A DNA stretch of 64,000 nt from Streptomyces sp. TS71-3 (GCF_018327685.1 NZ_BNEL01000003.1:1426001-1490000), one strand, 5' to 3'; counted from the stretch's first letter, positions 1 to 8,962 are shown. Program-made: numbers and translations. Notes: generated by a model not told the origin, from the sequence alone.

Positions 1-3000
1 CTCGGCCAGCTCAGGCACGGCCCGCTCGCGGCCCTGGTAGACGATGTCGACGACCATGCCGTCCTCCGTCATCCGGGCGGTGGCGGCGTGACCGCCGCGG
101 GAGAGGGAGTCCTGGAGCTTCTTGTACTCCTCGCCGAGTTTTTTCTGCACCCGTTCCCAGGCGCCGTCGGAGTCGTCGGTTGCGGACAGGCCGGCCTCAA
201 TGGCCCGCGCGAGCGTGATCGCCGGGGTGGCGGCCCATGGGCCGATGTCCAGCGGCGGTACGGCCGCCTCGGGAAGAGCTACGGAGAGCAGTCCGGTGGC
301 CGCGAACCGCTGGAGCGTGGCGATCGCCTCGGCGCGGGCAGCCGCCGCTTCCCGTACGTCCTGCTCCAGCTGTTCGATACGGCCCTCGGCCCGGCTGGTG
401 CGCCGGTCGGCGTCGGTGTACTCCCCGCGGGCCCGGCGCTGGTCGCTCCCGCAGGCGGCCAGCGCGTCGGCGGTCTCGGCCAGGCGCCGCTCAAGCTCGG
501 CGACGGCGGCGCCGACGGTGGAACGCAGGGTGGTGTGGCGTTCGTCGGCAGCGGCGGCGAGCCGGGCCGACTCCTCAGCCCGCTCGCCCAGCTCGGTGAC
601 CCGGCCGTCGGTCCGGGCGGCCTCGGCGCGCTCGTCGGCGACGGCGCGGGCCGAGGCGGAGCGTTCGCGCAGCGCGGGCCACAGGGCGGCGAGGACGGCG
701 GTGTAGTCGGCCAGGGCCTGGCGGACGGCCGCGAGCCCTGCCCGGTCCGTGGGCAGACGCACGGCGGCGGCTGTCTCGGCGAGTTCGGTGGCTGCCTCGG
801 CCTCCCGCCTTGCCGCCTCGGTCAGGTCGGCGGCGCGTTCGTCGCGGTGCTGCCGCGCCCGGTGGGCGGCGTCGGCCGCGGCCGCGGTACGCGCGTGGGC
901 GTGGCGCAGGGCGGCGTCGTCGGGGACGGCCGCCAGCTCGGCGTCCACGACGCGGCGCCGCTCGGCCACGTGAGCCCGCTCGGCTTCCAGCCGCCCCGTC
1001 TCGTCGGCCAGGTCGCCCAGCTCGGACCGCAGGGCGGCGATCCGGGCCCGGCGGGCCTCCTCGCGTGCGCCCTCGCCTACGTATACGGCCTTCTCCTTGG
1101 CCCAGGAGCCGGTCAGTGCGCCGATGCGGAAGCGGCCGTCGGCGGCCACCCAGGTGTCGCCGCCGGAACCGAGGCCCACGGCGGACAGGAGTCGGGCCAC
1201 CGCCTCCTCACTCACCGAGGCGGCTGGGGGTACCCCCTCTGGGAGATCGTCGCCGTGGTCGACGGCTGGTCGCAGCATGCCGACGAGCGTCGGTCCGGCC
1301 GGCGCCCCGCTTGGCGCGAGGAGCACGTCGTGTCCGTCCGCGTGCAGGGCGGCGCCGTCCGGGCGCACCCAGGCGTCCAGGAGCCCGGACGCCTCCAACG
1401 CTGCCTCCAGGCCCGCTCGTTCACCGGCCGGGACATGGTCGCGGAAGTCGACGAGCCGCCACAGTGGCGCCCCCGGCGCTTTGTCGCGCACGCCCGGCGT
1501 ACGGGTGTGAGGGGCCTCGGGACCGCGCTGGCCGCCCGCCTCAAGCCCGGCCAGCTCCCGCTGAGCCTCCGCCCGCCGAGCGTTCAGGGCGTCCAGCTCC
1601 TGCCCGAGCGCGGCAGACCGGTCAGCCAGCTCCGCCGCGCGTGCCCGGTGCGTCCACCCGGCCTGTTCCCGCGCCGGATACGTGCCCTGACAGTGCGTCG
1701 TCCAGTCCTGAAGGTCGTCGAGCAGGCCGGCGAGATCGACGACGCTCAGCTCCCGGCAGCCCTGGAGGTGGTCCCGGACGCGTCCGACCAGCTCCCGGCC
1801 CGCCTCGGCGGCCTGTTCCTCGGCCTCGGCCCGCCGGGCGGCGGTGTGGCCGGCCTCGGTCTCGGCCTCGTCAAGGCGCCGGGCGGCGGCACGCTTGTCG
1901 CCGGCGGCCTCCGCGGCGCGCGCGGCCAGCTCCTCCGCATGGTCGATGGTGCGCCGCCTGCGGGCCACCGACTCCTCGGCCGCGCCCCGCAGATCCGCCT
2001 CCGGCGCGCCGTCGGTGTACAGCTCCCCGCCGAGCCGGGCCGCCGCAGCAGCCTCCCGCTCCCGCACCAGGGTGTCCGCGACCTGCCCCTCGGCCGCCGC
2101 GAACCGCCCTTCGGCAGCCTGAAGACGGCCCAGGGCCCGGGTGTGCGCGGCGGCGGCCTGCTCCTGGTCGGCCTCGGCGCGAGCAAGCTCCCCAGCCATA
2201 CGACGGGCGTCGGCCGCCGCCTGCTCCAGCTCCCGTGCGCTGCGCATCTGAGGCCCCGCGCGCAGCGCCACCTCCTGAGCCCTCAGCCGGGTCGCGGTCT
2301 CCTCCAAGTGGGTGATCCGCCGGGCTGCCTCATCCCGCTCCCGCTCGGCCTCCTCTCGTTCGGTCCGGGCCTGGGCCAGGTCGCGGCCGAGTTGCTCGTA
2401 GCGGGCGTGCTCGGCGCGTGGCAGCCGGGCCCTGCGCCGGGTGGCGACGCGGGCGTAGCGGCGGTAGTGCTCCAGGAACGCGGACGCGGCCCGCTCCGCC
2501 TCGGCAGCCGCACGCAGCTCCTCCTTCTCCTCGTCGAGCGACCGGAACGCCTCGGCCACGTCCGCGATCACCGCCTGGTCCATCGGAGGCAGCGCCTCGG
2601 TCAGCGCACGGGACAGCGCGGCCTCGTTGGGCCGCTTGGACAACTGCGGCTGGCGCAGCTGGATCAGCAGGTCCACCAGGGCCGCGTACCGTTGCTCGCC
2701 GAGCCCGAACAGGGCCTCGTCGACGGCGCGCCGGTACGTCTTCGCCTGGTCGTACACCATGCCGCGCCCTGCGACGGCCTCAGCGAGCCGGTCCCGCGAC
2801 AGGGCGGTACCGGTGGCGTCCAGCAGGCTCAGCTCCTCGCCGATCCGCTGGTCGGTGACGGCGTACCAGTGGCGGGCGATACCCCGCCCCGCCACCGCCT
2901 TCAGCCCGCACAGCAACGTCCGGAAACGGGCCTGCCCGCTGTCCGCGTCGACCCGGCCGAACTCGATCCAGGTGTAGCCGAGCCGCTCCGGGTGCGGGTG

Positions 3001-3261
3001 CTCCCCGCCGAGCAACAGGTTCCACTCCATCCGCTTGCCCGGGTCGGTGTCAGGCTCCACGCGCCGCGCGGACAGATCGCCGTCCAGCAGGAACGGCAGG
3101 GTCAGCGCCAGCACCTTGGACTTGCCGGTGCCGTTGTTGCCGCGCAGCAGCAGCCGACCGTCGCGGAACCAGAACTCCTCGGTGTCGTAATAGAACAGGT
3201 CCACCAGACCGACACGCAGCGGGCGCCAACGGCCGGGCGCGGGGACGGGCAGGGCGGTCAC
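1..3261 (-). CDS. jetC: SMC-like ATPase of a Wadjet system (TIGR02680 family), 3' end cut off by window edge
   Basis: Large SMC/SbcC-like ATPase, the motor subunit of Wadjet, which recognises and clears plasmid DNA. Reading on the minus strand from a GTG at 3261, the frame stays open to base 1 (1087 codons). The N-terminus has the family start (GRWRPLRVGLVDLF), then a Walker A motif GNNGTGKSK at about residues 43-51. Long Glu/Arg/Ala-rich stretches follow that read as coiled coil. The Walker B and signature motifs, expected near the C-terminus of a protein of about 1,350 residues, are off the left edge. The GTG overlaps the upstream TGA (GTGA), so translation is coupled to jetB. Family membership is clear; activity cannot be judged without the missing end. 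Confidence 0.88.
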   Translation of the reverse strand, partial: MTALPVPAPGRWRPLRVGLVDLFYYDTEEFWFRDGRLLLRGNNGTGKSKVLALTLPFLLDGDLSARRVEPDTDPGKRMEWNLLLGGEHPHPERLGYTWIEFGRVDADSGQARFRTLLCGLKAVAGRGIARHWYAVTDQRIGEELSLLDATGTALSRDRLAEAVAGRGMVYDQAKTYRRAVDEALFGLGEQRYAALVDLLIQLRQPQLSKRPNEAALSRALTEALPPMDQAVIADVAEAFRSLDEEKEELRAAAEAERAASAFLEHYRRYARVATRRRARLPRAEHARYEQLGRDLAQARTEREEAERERDEAARRITHLEETATRLRAQEVALRAGPQMRSARELEQAAADARRMAGELARAEADQEQAAAAHTRALGRLQAAEGRFAAAEGQVADTLVREREAAAAARLGGELYTDGAPEADLRGAAEESVARRRRTIDHAEELAARAAEAAGDKRAAARRLDEAETEAGHTAARRAEAEEQAAEAGRELVGRVRDHLQGCRELSVVDLAGLLDDLQDWTTHCQGTYPAREQAGWTHRARAAELADRSAALGQELDALNARRAEAQRELAGLEAGGQRGPEAPHTRTPGVRDKAPGAPLWRLVDFRDHVPAGERAGLEAALEASGLLDAWVRPDGAALHADGHDVLLAPSGAPAGPTLVGMLRPAVDHGDDLPEGVPPAASVSEEAVARLLSAVGLGSGGDTWVAADGRFRIGALTGSWAKEKAVYVGEGAREEARRARIAALRSELGDLADETGRLEAERAHVAERRRVVDAELAAVPDDAALRHAHARTAAAADAAHRARQHRDERAADLTEAARREAEAATELAETAAAVRLPTDRAGLAAVRQALADYTAVLAALWPALRERSASARAVADERAEAARTDGRVTELGERAEESARLAAAADERHTTLRSTVGAAVAELERRLAETADALAACGSDQRRARGEYTDADRRTSRAEGRIEQLEQDVREAAAARAEAIATLQRFAATGLLSVALPEAAVPPLDIGPWAATPAITLARAIEAGLSATDDSDGAWERVQKKLGEEYKKLQDSLSRGGHAATARMTEDGMVVDIVYQGRERAVPELAE

Positions 3262-4523
3262 GGCTGGTGCGCCTTTCGCTGAGAGGGACGGGCGGTGCGA
3301 GCTCCCTGTTCGACCACTACGGTCTCCCCGACCGCGTACCGGGCAAGCGCCGGCAGCGGGGTCACGCCGGCGGCGGTACGGGCCACCAGGCCGAGCGCGG
3401 TGAGCTTGGTGAGTGCCTGGTCCACCAGCTCGGCCTCCGCGCCCGGCTGCTTGGCGCTCTTCGACCAGAACGCCCCGTGATCGGCAGCCAGTTCCCGCAC
3501 GCGTCGCTCCAACTCACCGTGGCTCACCGCTACGTCCGCGGTCGCCAGGTGTTCGGCGAGCAGCAGGGTGACATGCCCGTGGGTGCCCTGCTCGGGCATT
3601 CGTACGTCGGTGAGGTCGTTGGGGGCACCTCCCAGGCGAAGCTCTGGGGGAGGATCAACCATCGCGATGCCCTCGGCCCGCACCTCCGCGACCAGGCCGG
3701 TCAGTTCGGTGATGCGAGCGGTGAGGAAGCCGCGCTGGCGGGTCAGGTAGGCGAGTTCCTCGTCGGTCAGGCGCTCGTAGTACAGCACCGGGTCGTCCAG
3801 CAGTCGGCGGGTCAGGCGCTGGCGGATCGCGCGGAAGCGCAGCTCCTCGCTGTCCAGGGCGGTCTCGGAGGTCAGCTCGGCCAGCCGCTCCTCGAAACCG
3901 CCGGCGGGAATCGTCGACGGGCCGCGGCGCGCGGCGAGCAGCCCGGCCAGGACGCGGCGCTGCACGTCGTACAGCACGTCTCCGGACCCGCTGACGTAGG
4001 CGTCCTCGTCCCCGGCCACCCGCCTCAGCACCCCGTACCGCAACAGCAGCCGCACCACCGCCGCCAGGTCCGTCCGCTCCTCGCGCCGCTCCAGCGTGAA
4101 CTCGATGCCGGCGGCGGCCAGACGCGGATCGGCGGCGTCCAGCACCACCTGCTCGGCCAGCCGCCCCAGCGCGGTCTGCGACTCGCCCCGCTCCAGCGCC
4201 GCGAGTGCCAGGCACAGCAGTACGTAGCGGCGCCGGGTGAACGGCGCACGGGCGCGGGACGCCTCGCGCGCCGGATGGGTCGCGTCGGCCAGGGTGCCGG
4301 GCGTGCGGTGCAGCCGGGCCGCCTCCGCGTCCACCCGCAGCGTCCAGCCGGTGTTGCGGTCGAACCAGTCGCGCAGCTCACCGGCGTACTGCCGCACCAG
4401 GCGGAACTCGTCCGCCGACGGGCCGTGCGCGAGCAACAGCGGCTCCTTCAGCAGGGCGCGGGCGGCCCTTTGCAGCTCGGCCGCGCGCCGTCCGTCGAGC
4501 ACTTCACCCAGGGGCGTCGTCAT
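3258..4523 (-). CDS. jetB: Wadjet accessory protein, TIGR02678/DUF2398 family
   Basis: A 421-residue protein of the TIGR02678 (DUF2398) family. It is the partner, corresponding to the MukE/KITE role, that bridges the kleisin-like subunit and the SMC ATPase in Wadjet complexes. The N-terminus (MTTPLGEVLDGRRAAELQRA) and the central RLHRTPGTLADATHPAR and YVLLCLALAALERGESQTAL stretches are typical of the family. Its ATG overlaps the stop of the gene before it by 4 bases and its TGA overlaps the next start by 3, giving a tight three-gene operon. Length is normal for the family and there is no sign of damage. Confidence 0.88.
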   Translation of the reverse strand: MTTPLGEVLDGRRAAELQRAARALLKEPLLLAHGPSADEFRLVRQYAGELRDWFDRNTGWTLRVDAEAARLHRTPGTLADATHPAREASRARAPFTRRRYVLLCLALAALERGESQTALGRLAEQVVLDAADPRLAAAGIEFTLERREERTDLAAVVRLLLRYGVLRRVAGDEDAYVSGSGDVLYDVQRRVLAGLLAARRGPSTIPAGGFEERLAELTSETALDSEELRFRAIRQRLTRRLLDDPVLYYERLTDEELAYLTRQRGFLTARITELTGLVAEVRAEGIAMVDPPPELRLGGAPNDLTDVRMPEQGTHGHVTLLLAEHLATADVAVSHGELERRVRELAADHGAFWSKSAKQPGAEAELVDQALTKLTALGLVARTAAGVTPLPALARYAVGETVVVEQGARTARPSQRKAHQP

Positions 4524-6109
4524 CGTTCCTCTCCTGCCGCCGGCACCGTGGCGGATCGCACCCGCCCGTCGCGGGTCAGATCGGTGATCTCGACCAGATG
4601 ATCAGGGCCGCGGAAGGTGCCGCCCGGTGTGCGGATCTCGGTGGTCGTCCCGTCCGCCAGGGCCGTCAGCCGGATCTCCATCGTGCCGTCGTTGCTGGTC
4701 GCCAGGGTCGTCGTCATGCCCGGCCGCCAGGTGGACAGGGCATCCCCGAGCAGCCGCAGGAACAGGTCGAAGGCCGCCGGTTCGAGCTCGCCGAGTGCCG
4801 ACAACCGGGTCGTGCCGTCCGTGGCCAGCCGGGCGCGGGCCGCCGTGACCTCCTCCGCCTGCCGCGCGGCCAGCTCAGCCAGCAGCCGCCGCTGTTCGGA
4901 CCTGTCCTGCACCTTGCGAGCCCTGCCCCGCCGCTCGTAGCTGCCGGTGCGGCGCAGCTGCGGGCTGATCCGAAGCGGCTCGGCCTCGGACCACGGGGTG
5001 GACGCGGGCACCGGGCTGGCCGTACGCCCGGCGAGGGTGTCGGCGTCCACGGTCAGGTGCCGGGAGGAGTACAGCCCGAAAGCGGCCCGCCACAGCCGGT
5101 GCCGCGCTTCGTCGTCCGGCGCCTCGGCGAACCAGCGGGCCAGAGCACGGAAATCCGCAGACCGGTCCGAGCGCCCGGCGCGCCGCTCGTTCAACTGCCG
5201 CACGACGGCCAGCAGCTGCGGGATGGCACCCAGGGCACGTCCACGCAGCAGCCGGGCCTGCGACTCCCGCCCGTCCGCCGACATGAACCAGGCGGCCAGC
5301 CCCGCCCACCGTGCCGCCCACCGCGCGTACGCCTGCGCCTCGGCGCTCTCCGCCTCCTCCGGAGCGGCGTCGGCCGCCTCACGGGCCGCCGCGAGCCGCA
5401 ACAGCGCGTCTGCCCGGCCCCCCTGCTCCAGCTCGCCGATGAGCAGCGCGATCCGCCCGCCCAGCGTGATCAGGTCCTGGATGAACCGCTCCAGGTACTG
5501 GATCAGCCGATCCTTGTAGGCGAGAAACACCTCCACCTCGACACCGTGCAGGTCGATCGTGCGCTGTAGCGACCCCATGAACGCCCGCGCGTTCTCCGCC
5601 AGCGCCTCGAACCGGGCCGTCAGGACGGACAGCGCCAGATGCGCCTTCGCGTCATCCGGTATCTCCTCGGCCGCGATCACCAGCAGCGCCCGCAGCTGGG
5701 TGACGATGTCATGCAGGGCCACCGCCTGCAACGCACCGCGCCGCCCCAGCGCCTCGTCGTACGCGTTCAGCGCCTCCTCGGCGGCCTCTCCGGCCTGGGT
5801 GAGCTGGTAGATGAACCGCTTGCGGTAGAAGTCCTCGACCGCCGTGACCCTTGCGGTGTCCGGGTCCGCCCGCAGATTGCCCCACTCGACGAGGCTGTCC
5901 AGCGCCTTGACGACCGCGTCCAGATCACCGGGCCGCTGCTCCGGCGGCAGCGCCGCGTGCACGTCCTCGGGCCGCAGGTGCACTGCGAACCGTTCCTTTG
6001 CGGCCAGGAACGCACGCATCACCCGCCGGTACAGGGCGGCATGGGGCACGGTCAGGTGTGCGAAGGGCGCGTAGTCGGTCCGCTCCCGGCCAGGAGGCTG
6101 CGAGGTCAT
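4520..6109 (-). CDS. jetA: Wadjet kleisin-like protein, TIGR02677/DUF2397 family
   Basis: A 529-residue protein of the TIGR02677 (DUF2397) family, the kleisin/MukF-like subunit of Wadjet and the first gene of the operon. The conserved opening is FAHLTVPHAALYRRVMRAFL, followed by the expected alpha-helical middle. An in-frame ATG 39 bases upstream exists, but the chosen ATG at 6109 gives the usual family N-terminus (MTSQPPGRERTDYAPF). There is little room for a ribosome site, and a weak -35/-10 pair (TTGACG at 6148-6143, GACAAT at 6123-6118, spacer 19) would start the transcript almost at the ATG, so a leaderless message is possible. Family assignment is strong; promoter assignment is weak. 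Confidence 0.87.
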   Translation of the reverse strand: MTSQPPGRERTDYAPFAHLTVPHAALYRRVMRAFLAAKERFAVHLRPEDVHAALPPEQRPGDLDAVVKALDSLVEWGNLRADPDTARVTAVEDFYRKRFIYQLTQAGEAAEEALNAYDEALGRRGALQAVALHDIVTQLRALLVIAAEEIPDDAKAHLALSVLTARFEALAENARAFMGSLQRTIDLHGVEVEVFLAYKDRLIQYLERFIQDLITLGGRIALLIGELEQGGRADALLRLAAAREAADAAPEEAESAEAQAYARWAARWAGLAAWFMSADGRESQARLLRGRALGAIPQLLAVVRQLNERRAGRSDRSADFRALARWFAEAPDDEARHRLWRAAFGLYSSRHLTVDADTLAGRTASPVPASTPWSEAEPLRISPQLRRTGSYERRGRARKVQDRSEQRRLLAELAARQAEEVTAARARLATDGTTRLSALGELEPAAFDLFLRLLGDALSTWRPGMTTTLATSNDGTMEIRLTALADGTTTEIRTPGGTFRGPDHLVEITDLTRDGRVRSATVPAAGEER

Positions 6110-6501
6110 CGTCCGACATTGTCCCTGACAGGTATCCGATCCCGTCAACCGTGGTCAGAGGATGCACGGAGCGTGACAGAAGTAGTCGGCCGCTCCGCTC
6201 CCGGTTCCCGCTGTCCCGGATAAGCGGGACGGCCTGCTACTCCCGTTCGCGAACCGTCGGTGTCGGGCGCCCGCCCCGCTCAGTTCACCGGCTAGCGTGC
6301 CTCAGCCGGTGAGGTTCGTTGGACGCTCCTGCCGCCTCACAGCCTGTGCCCGAGACAGGAGAATGCATTTTGACCTGCAGATTTTACGGGACTTTGGCGA
6401 ATACCTCTTCTACTGATGTGGATCGTCGGCCTTGCGCAGGCAAGCGACCCCTCTCAAGGGGCGCACGGGTCCACGGGCCCCGTGATGAGCATACATCGTT
6501 G
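6110..6501. other. intergenic region between the Wadjet operon and a toxin-antitoxin pair
   Basis: No convincing gene is seen. The stretch holds a short hairpin (GTCCCG at 6213-6218 pairing with CGGGAC at 6225-6230, loop GATAAG) and an AT-richer patch around 6355-6420. It must carry the outward promoters of the two divergent units. A 65-codon open frame at 6319-6516 has no start signal and no recognisable product. Confidence 0.5.
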
Positions 6502-6527
6502 TGGTACATATGCTAGCTTTGGTACAT
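6502..6527 (+). promoter_or_regulatory. repeated operator/promoter of the RHH-PIN toxin-antitoxin operon
   Basis: Two direct copies of TGGTACAT (6502-6509 and 6520-6527) lie 18 bases apart and the second runs into the start codon. TAGCTT at 6514-6519 fits a -10 element placed so that transcription would begin at the ATG itself, and no Shine-Dalgarno precedes the gene. A ribbon-helix-helix antitoxin would be expected to bind such paired sites and repress its own operon. Confidence 0.5.
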
Positions 6528-6786
6528 GTCCATGAAGCGAACCAACGTCTACGCCGATCCGGAAGACCTCGCGATTATCAAGGAGGCCGCGAAGCGGCGC
6601 GGCGTCAGTGAGGCCGAGATCATCCGTCAGGGCATCCATCTCGCGGCCATGGCCAACCGTGTCTGGGACGAGCCTCTCTTCTCCCGTACCTTCCGGGGGA
6701 CGGGCAGTACGCCCGGCAAGCGCGAGGTGCGTGACGCCGTCGCCGATGCCGTGCGTCGCGAGGCCGGGTCCGGGACCGCCGCGTGA
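6526..6786 (+). CDS. ribbon-helix-helix antitoxin (CopG/VapB-like)
   Basis: An 86-residue protein whose first half (MSMKRTNVYADPEDLAIIKE, then RGVSEAEIIRQGI) has the short beta-strand plus two-helix pattern of MetJ/Arc/CopG DNA-binding antitoxins. The tail, rich in Arg, Gly and Ala, would wrap the toxin. It precedes a PIN-domain gene with a GTGA start/stop overlap, the classic antitoxin-first arrangement. There is no ribosome-binding site, so the mRNA is probably leaderless. The operator repeats in front suggest autoregulation. Confidence 0.82.
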   Translation: MSMKRTNVYADPEDLAIIKEAAKRRGVSEAEIIRQGIHLAAMANRVWDEPLFSRTFRGTGSTPGKREVRDAVADAVRREAGSGTAA

Positions 6787-7226
6787 TCATCGTCATCGCG
6801 GACACCTCCGGGCTCCTTGCGGCGCTCGATTCCACCCACCCCGAGCACCAGGCGTCGAATGAAGCGATCATGGCTGCTGGACTCCTGGTGATGTCCCCGT
6901 TGCTGCTCGCGGAGATCGATCACGTAGCAACGCGCGAGATCGGCCGTGAAGCGGCGCTCAGCGCGGTCGACGACATCCGGCACTGGATGCGTCGGGGCCG
7001 TATCGCTCTGCCTGAGATCACGGAAGATCATCTCGGGGTCGCCCAGTCCGTGCGGGCCCGCTATCGCGATCTGGACCTGGATCTCGCGGATGCGGTGAAC
7101 GTGGCCCTTGCTGCTGACTACGACACCGACGCCGTACTCACACTCGACCGTCGCGACTTCCGGGCTGTGCGCCCATTGGGCCGGCACAAGGCGTTCCGGG
7201 TACTACCCGACGACCTTCCGATCTGA
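6783..7226 (+). CDS. PIN-domain ribonuclease toxin (VapC-like)
   Basis: A 147-residue PIN-domain protein, the RNase toxin partner of the gene before it. The first acidic residue of the metal site is D7 in the family motif IADTSGLLAALD. E44 (LLAEIDH) and the late acidic cluster (RDLDLDLADAVNVALA, then LTLDRRDF) fit the remaining Mg/Mn-binding positions. It starts at a GTG that overlaps the antitoxin stop. The protein looks intact and of normal length. Its RNA target cannot be told from sequence. Confidence 0.85.
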   Translation: MIIVIADTSGLLAALDSTHPEHQASNEAIMAAGLLVMSPLLLAEIDHVATREIGREAALSAVDDIRHWMRRGRIALPEITEDHLGVAQSVRARYRDLDLDLADAVNVALAADYDTDAVLTLDRRDFRAVRPLGRHKAFRVLPDDLPI

Positions 7227-7808
7227 TGTCGGACGACGCCCGGTCATGTCGTCGATTCCGCCGGTTGTGACGCTCGTTCGACGCTCGCGGGGTTCGTGGA
7301 TTCTCGGGTCCGGGCGCGAAACCCTGTCTGACCTGGAGTTTCTCTGAGGTGGTTCCGGCTGATGTGTTTCCGATGACGCATCACGTGGAGTGCGTGGCGG
7401 TGCTTGAGCCTGCCGAAAAAGGCCGCTGACCTGCTGCTTTATTTTCCAGGTGGCCAGTTCACCCGTTTTCGCTCTGGAGTGCGTCGACTGAGGTTCGCGT
7501 GTGCAGAACGGCCTGAGTTACAGCTTCAAGGGCCGGCACGGGATTCGCGGGCGACTGGCGATGCGGAATGCGGAATTTTGACGCTCGGATGACGCTCGAA
7601 TATCGGAAATTCTCAACCTCGCGGACCTCTCCGGCCCCGGGCCGCGCGGACCGGGGCCGTCGGCGGCCAAGGACTCCGGGCCGGGGGTCCGACTGTACCT
7701 CGCCGGCCACGGCGCGTGCTGCCACCTCGTCGCACGCACCGTGGAACCGAGAGTGCGACCCGACCGGGCCGCAAAGGACGGCGCCGTGGTCCGAGGCCTT
7801 GAGTGGCT
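7227..7808. other. intergenic region between two toxin-antitoxin modules
   Basis: No gene is supported. An unusual composite repeat, GACGCTCG-N3-GACGCTCG, occurs at 7269-7287 and again at 7580-7598. The patch 7560-7620 is less GC-rich than its surroundings. Such a stretch between two mobile-type modules may be an old insertion scar, but no integrase, transposase or tRNA end is visible. Confidence 0.4.
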
Positions 7809-7846
7809 GGTATCACCTCGCCACCTAGATACCAGTCCGGTATCAT
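7809..7846 (+). promoter_or_regulatory. operator/promoter of the RHH-Doc toxin-antitoxin operon
   Basis: Three half-sites related by symmetry sit directly before the antitoxin gene: GGTATCA (7809-7815), GATACC (7828-7833) and GGTATC (7839-7844). The last two form the inverted repeat ATACC-N5-GGTAT. TATCAT at 7841-7846 fits a -10 element with the transcript starting at the ATG at 7853, so this operon also seems leaderless and self-repressed. Confidence 0.5.
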
Positions 7847-7852
7847 CGCTGT

Positions 7853-8047
7853 ATGGCGATGACACTCCGACTCCCCGACGACCTTGACGCGAAACTCACC
7901 GAGCGGGCCCGTCGGGAGCGCCGCAGTAAGCAGGAACTTGCCATTGAGGCCATCCGTGACGCCGAGAATCGGGCCGAGCTGAAGGTCGATGACGTCCTGG
8001 CCGAGCTCATGGACAGCGATGCGGAGATCCTGGACTACCTGAAGTGA
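7853..8047 (+). CDS. ribbon-helix-helix antitoxin of a Doc toxin
   Basis: A 64-residue protein. MTLRLPDDLDAKLTERARR followed by RSKQELAIEAI is a textbook ribbon-helix-helix domain. The acidic end (DDVLAELMDSDAEILDYLK) is the kind of tail that blocks a Doc toxin. The stop overlaps the toxin start (GTGA). Operators just upstream match an autoregulated antitoxin. It is short but complete. Confidence 0.83.
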   Translation: MAMTLRLPDDLDAKLTERARRERRSKQELAIEAIRDAENRAELKVDDVLAELMDSDAEILDYLK

Positions 8048-8436
8048 CCGAAGTGCGCTACATCCAGATCGACGAGATCCTCGCCATCGCCCGCAAGGTC
8101 AACGATACCGAGCACAGCGTGCGTGACATGGGACTCTTGGTGTCGGCGATCGAACGACCCCGGACGAACGTGTTCGGAGCCGAGCTGTATCCCACGCTGC
8201 ACGAGAAGGCGGCGGCTCTGCTGCACTCCGTTGCCCGCAATCACGCGCTGATCGACGGCAACAAGCGCACCGCCTGGCTCGCGATGCGTGTCTTCCTGCG
8301 GTTCAACGGCGTCAGCGCCGGCATCGCCCCGCCGCACGTCTCCATTGCCGGTCCGTTCGTCGAGGAAGTCGCGCAGGACAATATCGATGTACCGGCCATC
8401 GCCAAGCGTCTGTCGGCCTGGTTCCCCGTTTCCTGA
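8044..8436 (+). CDS. Doc/Fic-family toxin
   Basis: A 130-residue Fic/Doc protein. Toxins of the Doc branch phosphorylate EF-Tu and halt translation. The active loop is H67-A-L-I-D-G-N-K74-R75-T, which has the Asn-Lys-Arg ending typical of Doc rather than the Asn-Gly-Arg of AMP-transferring Fic proteins. It starts at a GTG overlapping the antitoxin stop. Length and motif are normal, so it is likely active. The bacterial EF-Tu target is inferred from the family. Confidence 0.87.
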   Translation: MTEVRYIQIDEILAIARKVNDTEHSVRDMGLLVSAIERPRTNVFGAELYPTLHEKAAALLHSVARNHALIDGNKRTAWLAMRVFLRFNGVSAGIAPPHVSIAGPFVEEVAQDNIDVPAIAKRLSAWFPVS

Positions 8437-8574
8437 CGTTTGACGTCGTGAGGTACGGGACGGAATGAGGTTCGTGAGCGGTGCTGGCTCCTGGCGGTCC
8501 GCCGGGCAGACTGATCCCGTTCTTGTGGGACCCGTTCGTTCAGCCGGTTGATTCGTGTGCCTTCGCGAGGGGGC

Positions 8575-8962
8575 AGCGGGGGCGCGAAACGACGACGGAC
8601 ACGGCGAACGAGACGGCGGCAGCCAAGATCCGCAGGGTGCTGCCCGAGCGGTTGTCCCGGGCACTCGACACGGTCCTGGAATCCCTCGCATTCACAGCTC
8701 CGCCCGGCGAGTTCACGAAGCCGGACGCCGCGCCCGGCTTCCGGCCGGCGTTGCGAGGCTGGAGGAGATCGCTCCCGCGGCAGGCGCGGATCCGGCGAGC
8801 GGGCCTTGGCTGCGAGTCGAGCTACGGGCGGAAACCCTCGACTGGTTGCCGCCGGTACTCGCCTCACTCGACCGGCCCTTCGTCATCGAGCGCCCCGACG
8901 AATTGCGCCACCTCGTCATCGCGCTCGCCGACCGCCTTGCGTCCTGCGCCCGTCAAGCCTGA
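8575..8962 (+). pseudogene. remnant of a WYL-domain transcriptional regulator
   Basis: Two pieces in different frames match parts of YafY/WYL regulators. The first reads AAAKIRRVLPERLSRALD and ESLAFTAPP, the linker behind the winged helix. The second reads WLRVELRAETLDWLPPVLAS and then DRPFVIERPDELRHLV, the usual C-terminus, and ends at a TGA at 8960-8962. The helix-turn-helix and most of the WYL core are missing and the frame changes near 8740. The likely explanation is a decayed gene with an internal deletion. The next 170 bases hold nothing convincing. Confidence 0.65.

Noticed and set aside
88..3282. Very long plus-strand open frame opposite jetC
   Set aside because: Low-complexity Gly/Arg/Leu product, no family motif, and exactly antisense to a clear SMC-like gene; a usual high-GC shadow.
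7227..7852. Integrated element with attachment sites between the TA pairs
   Set aside because: No integrase, tRNA or matching direct repeat at expected ends; only a short internal repeat is seen.
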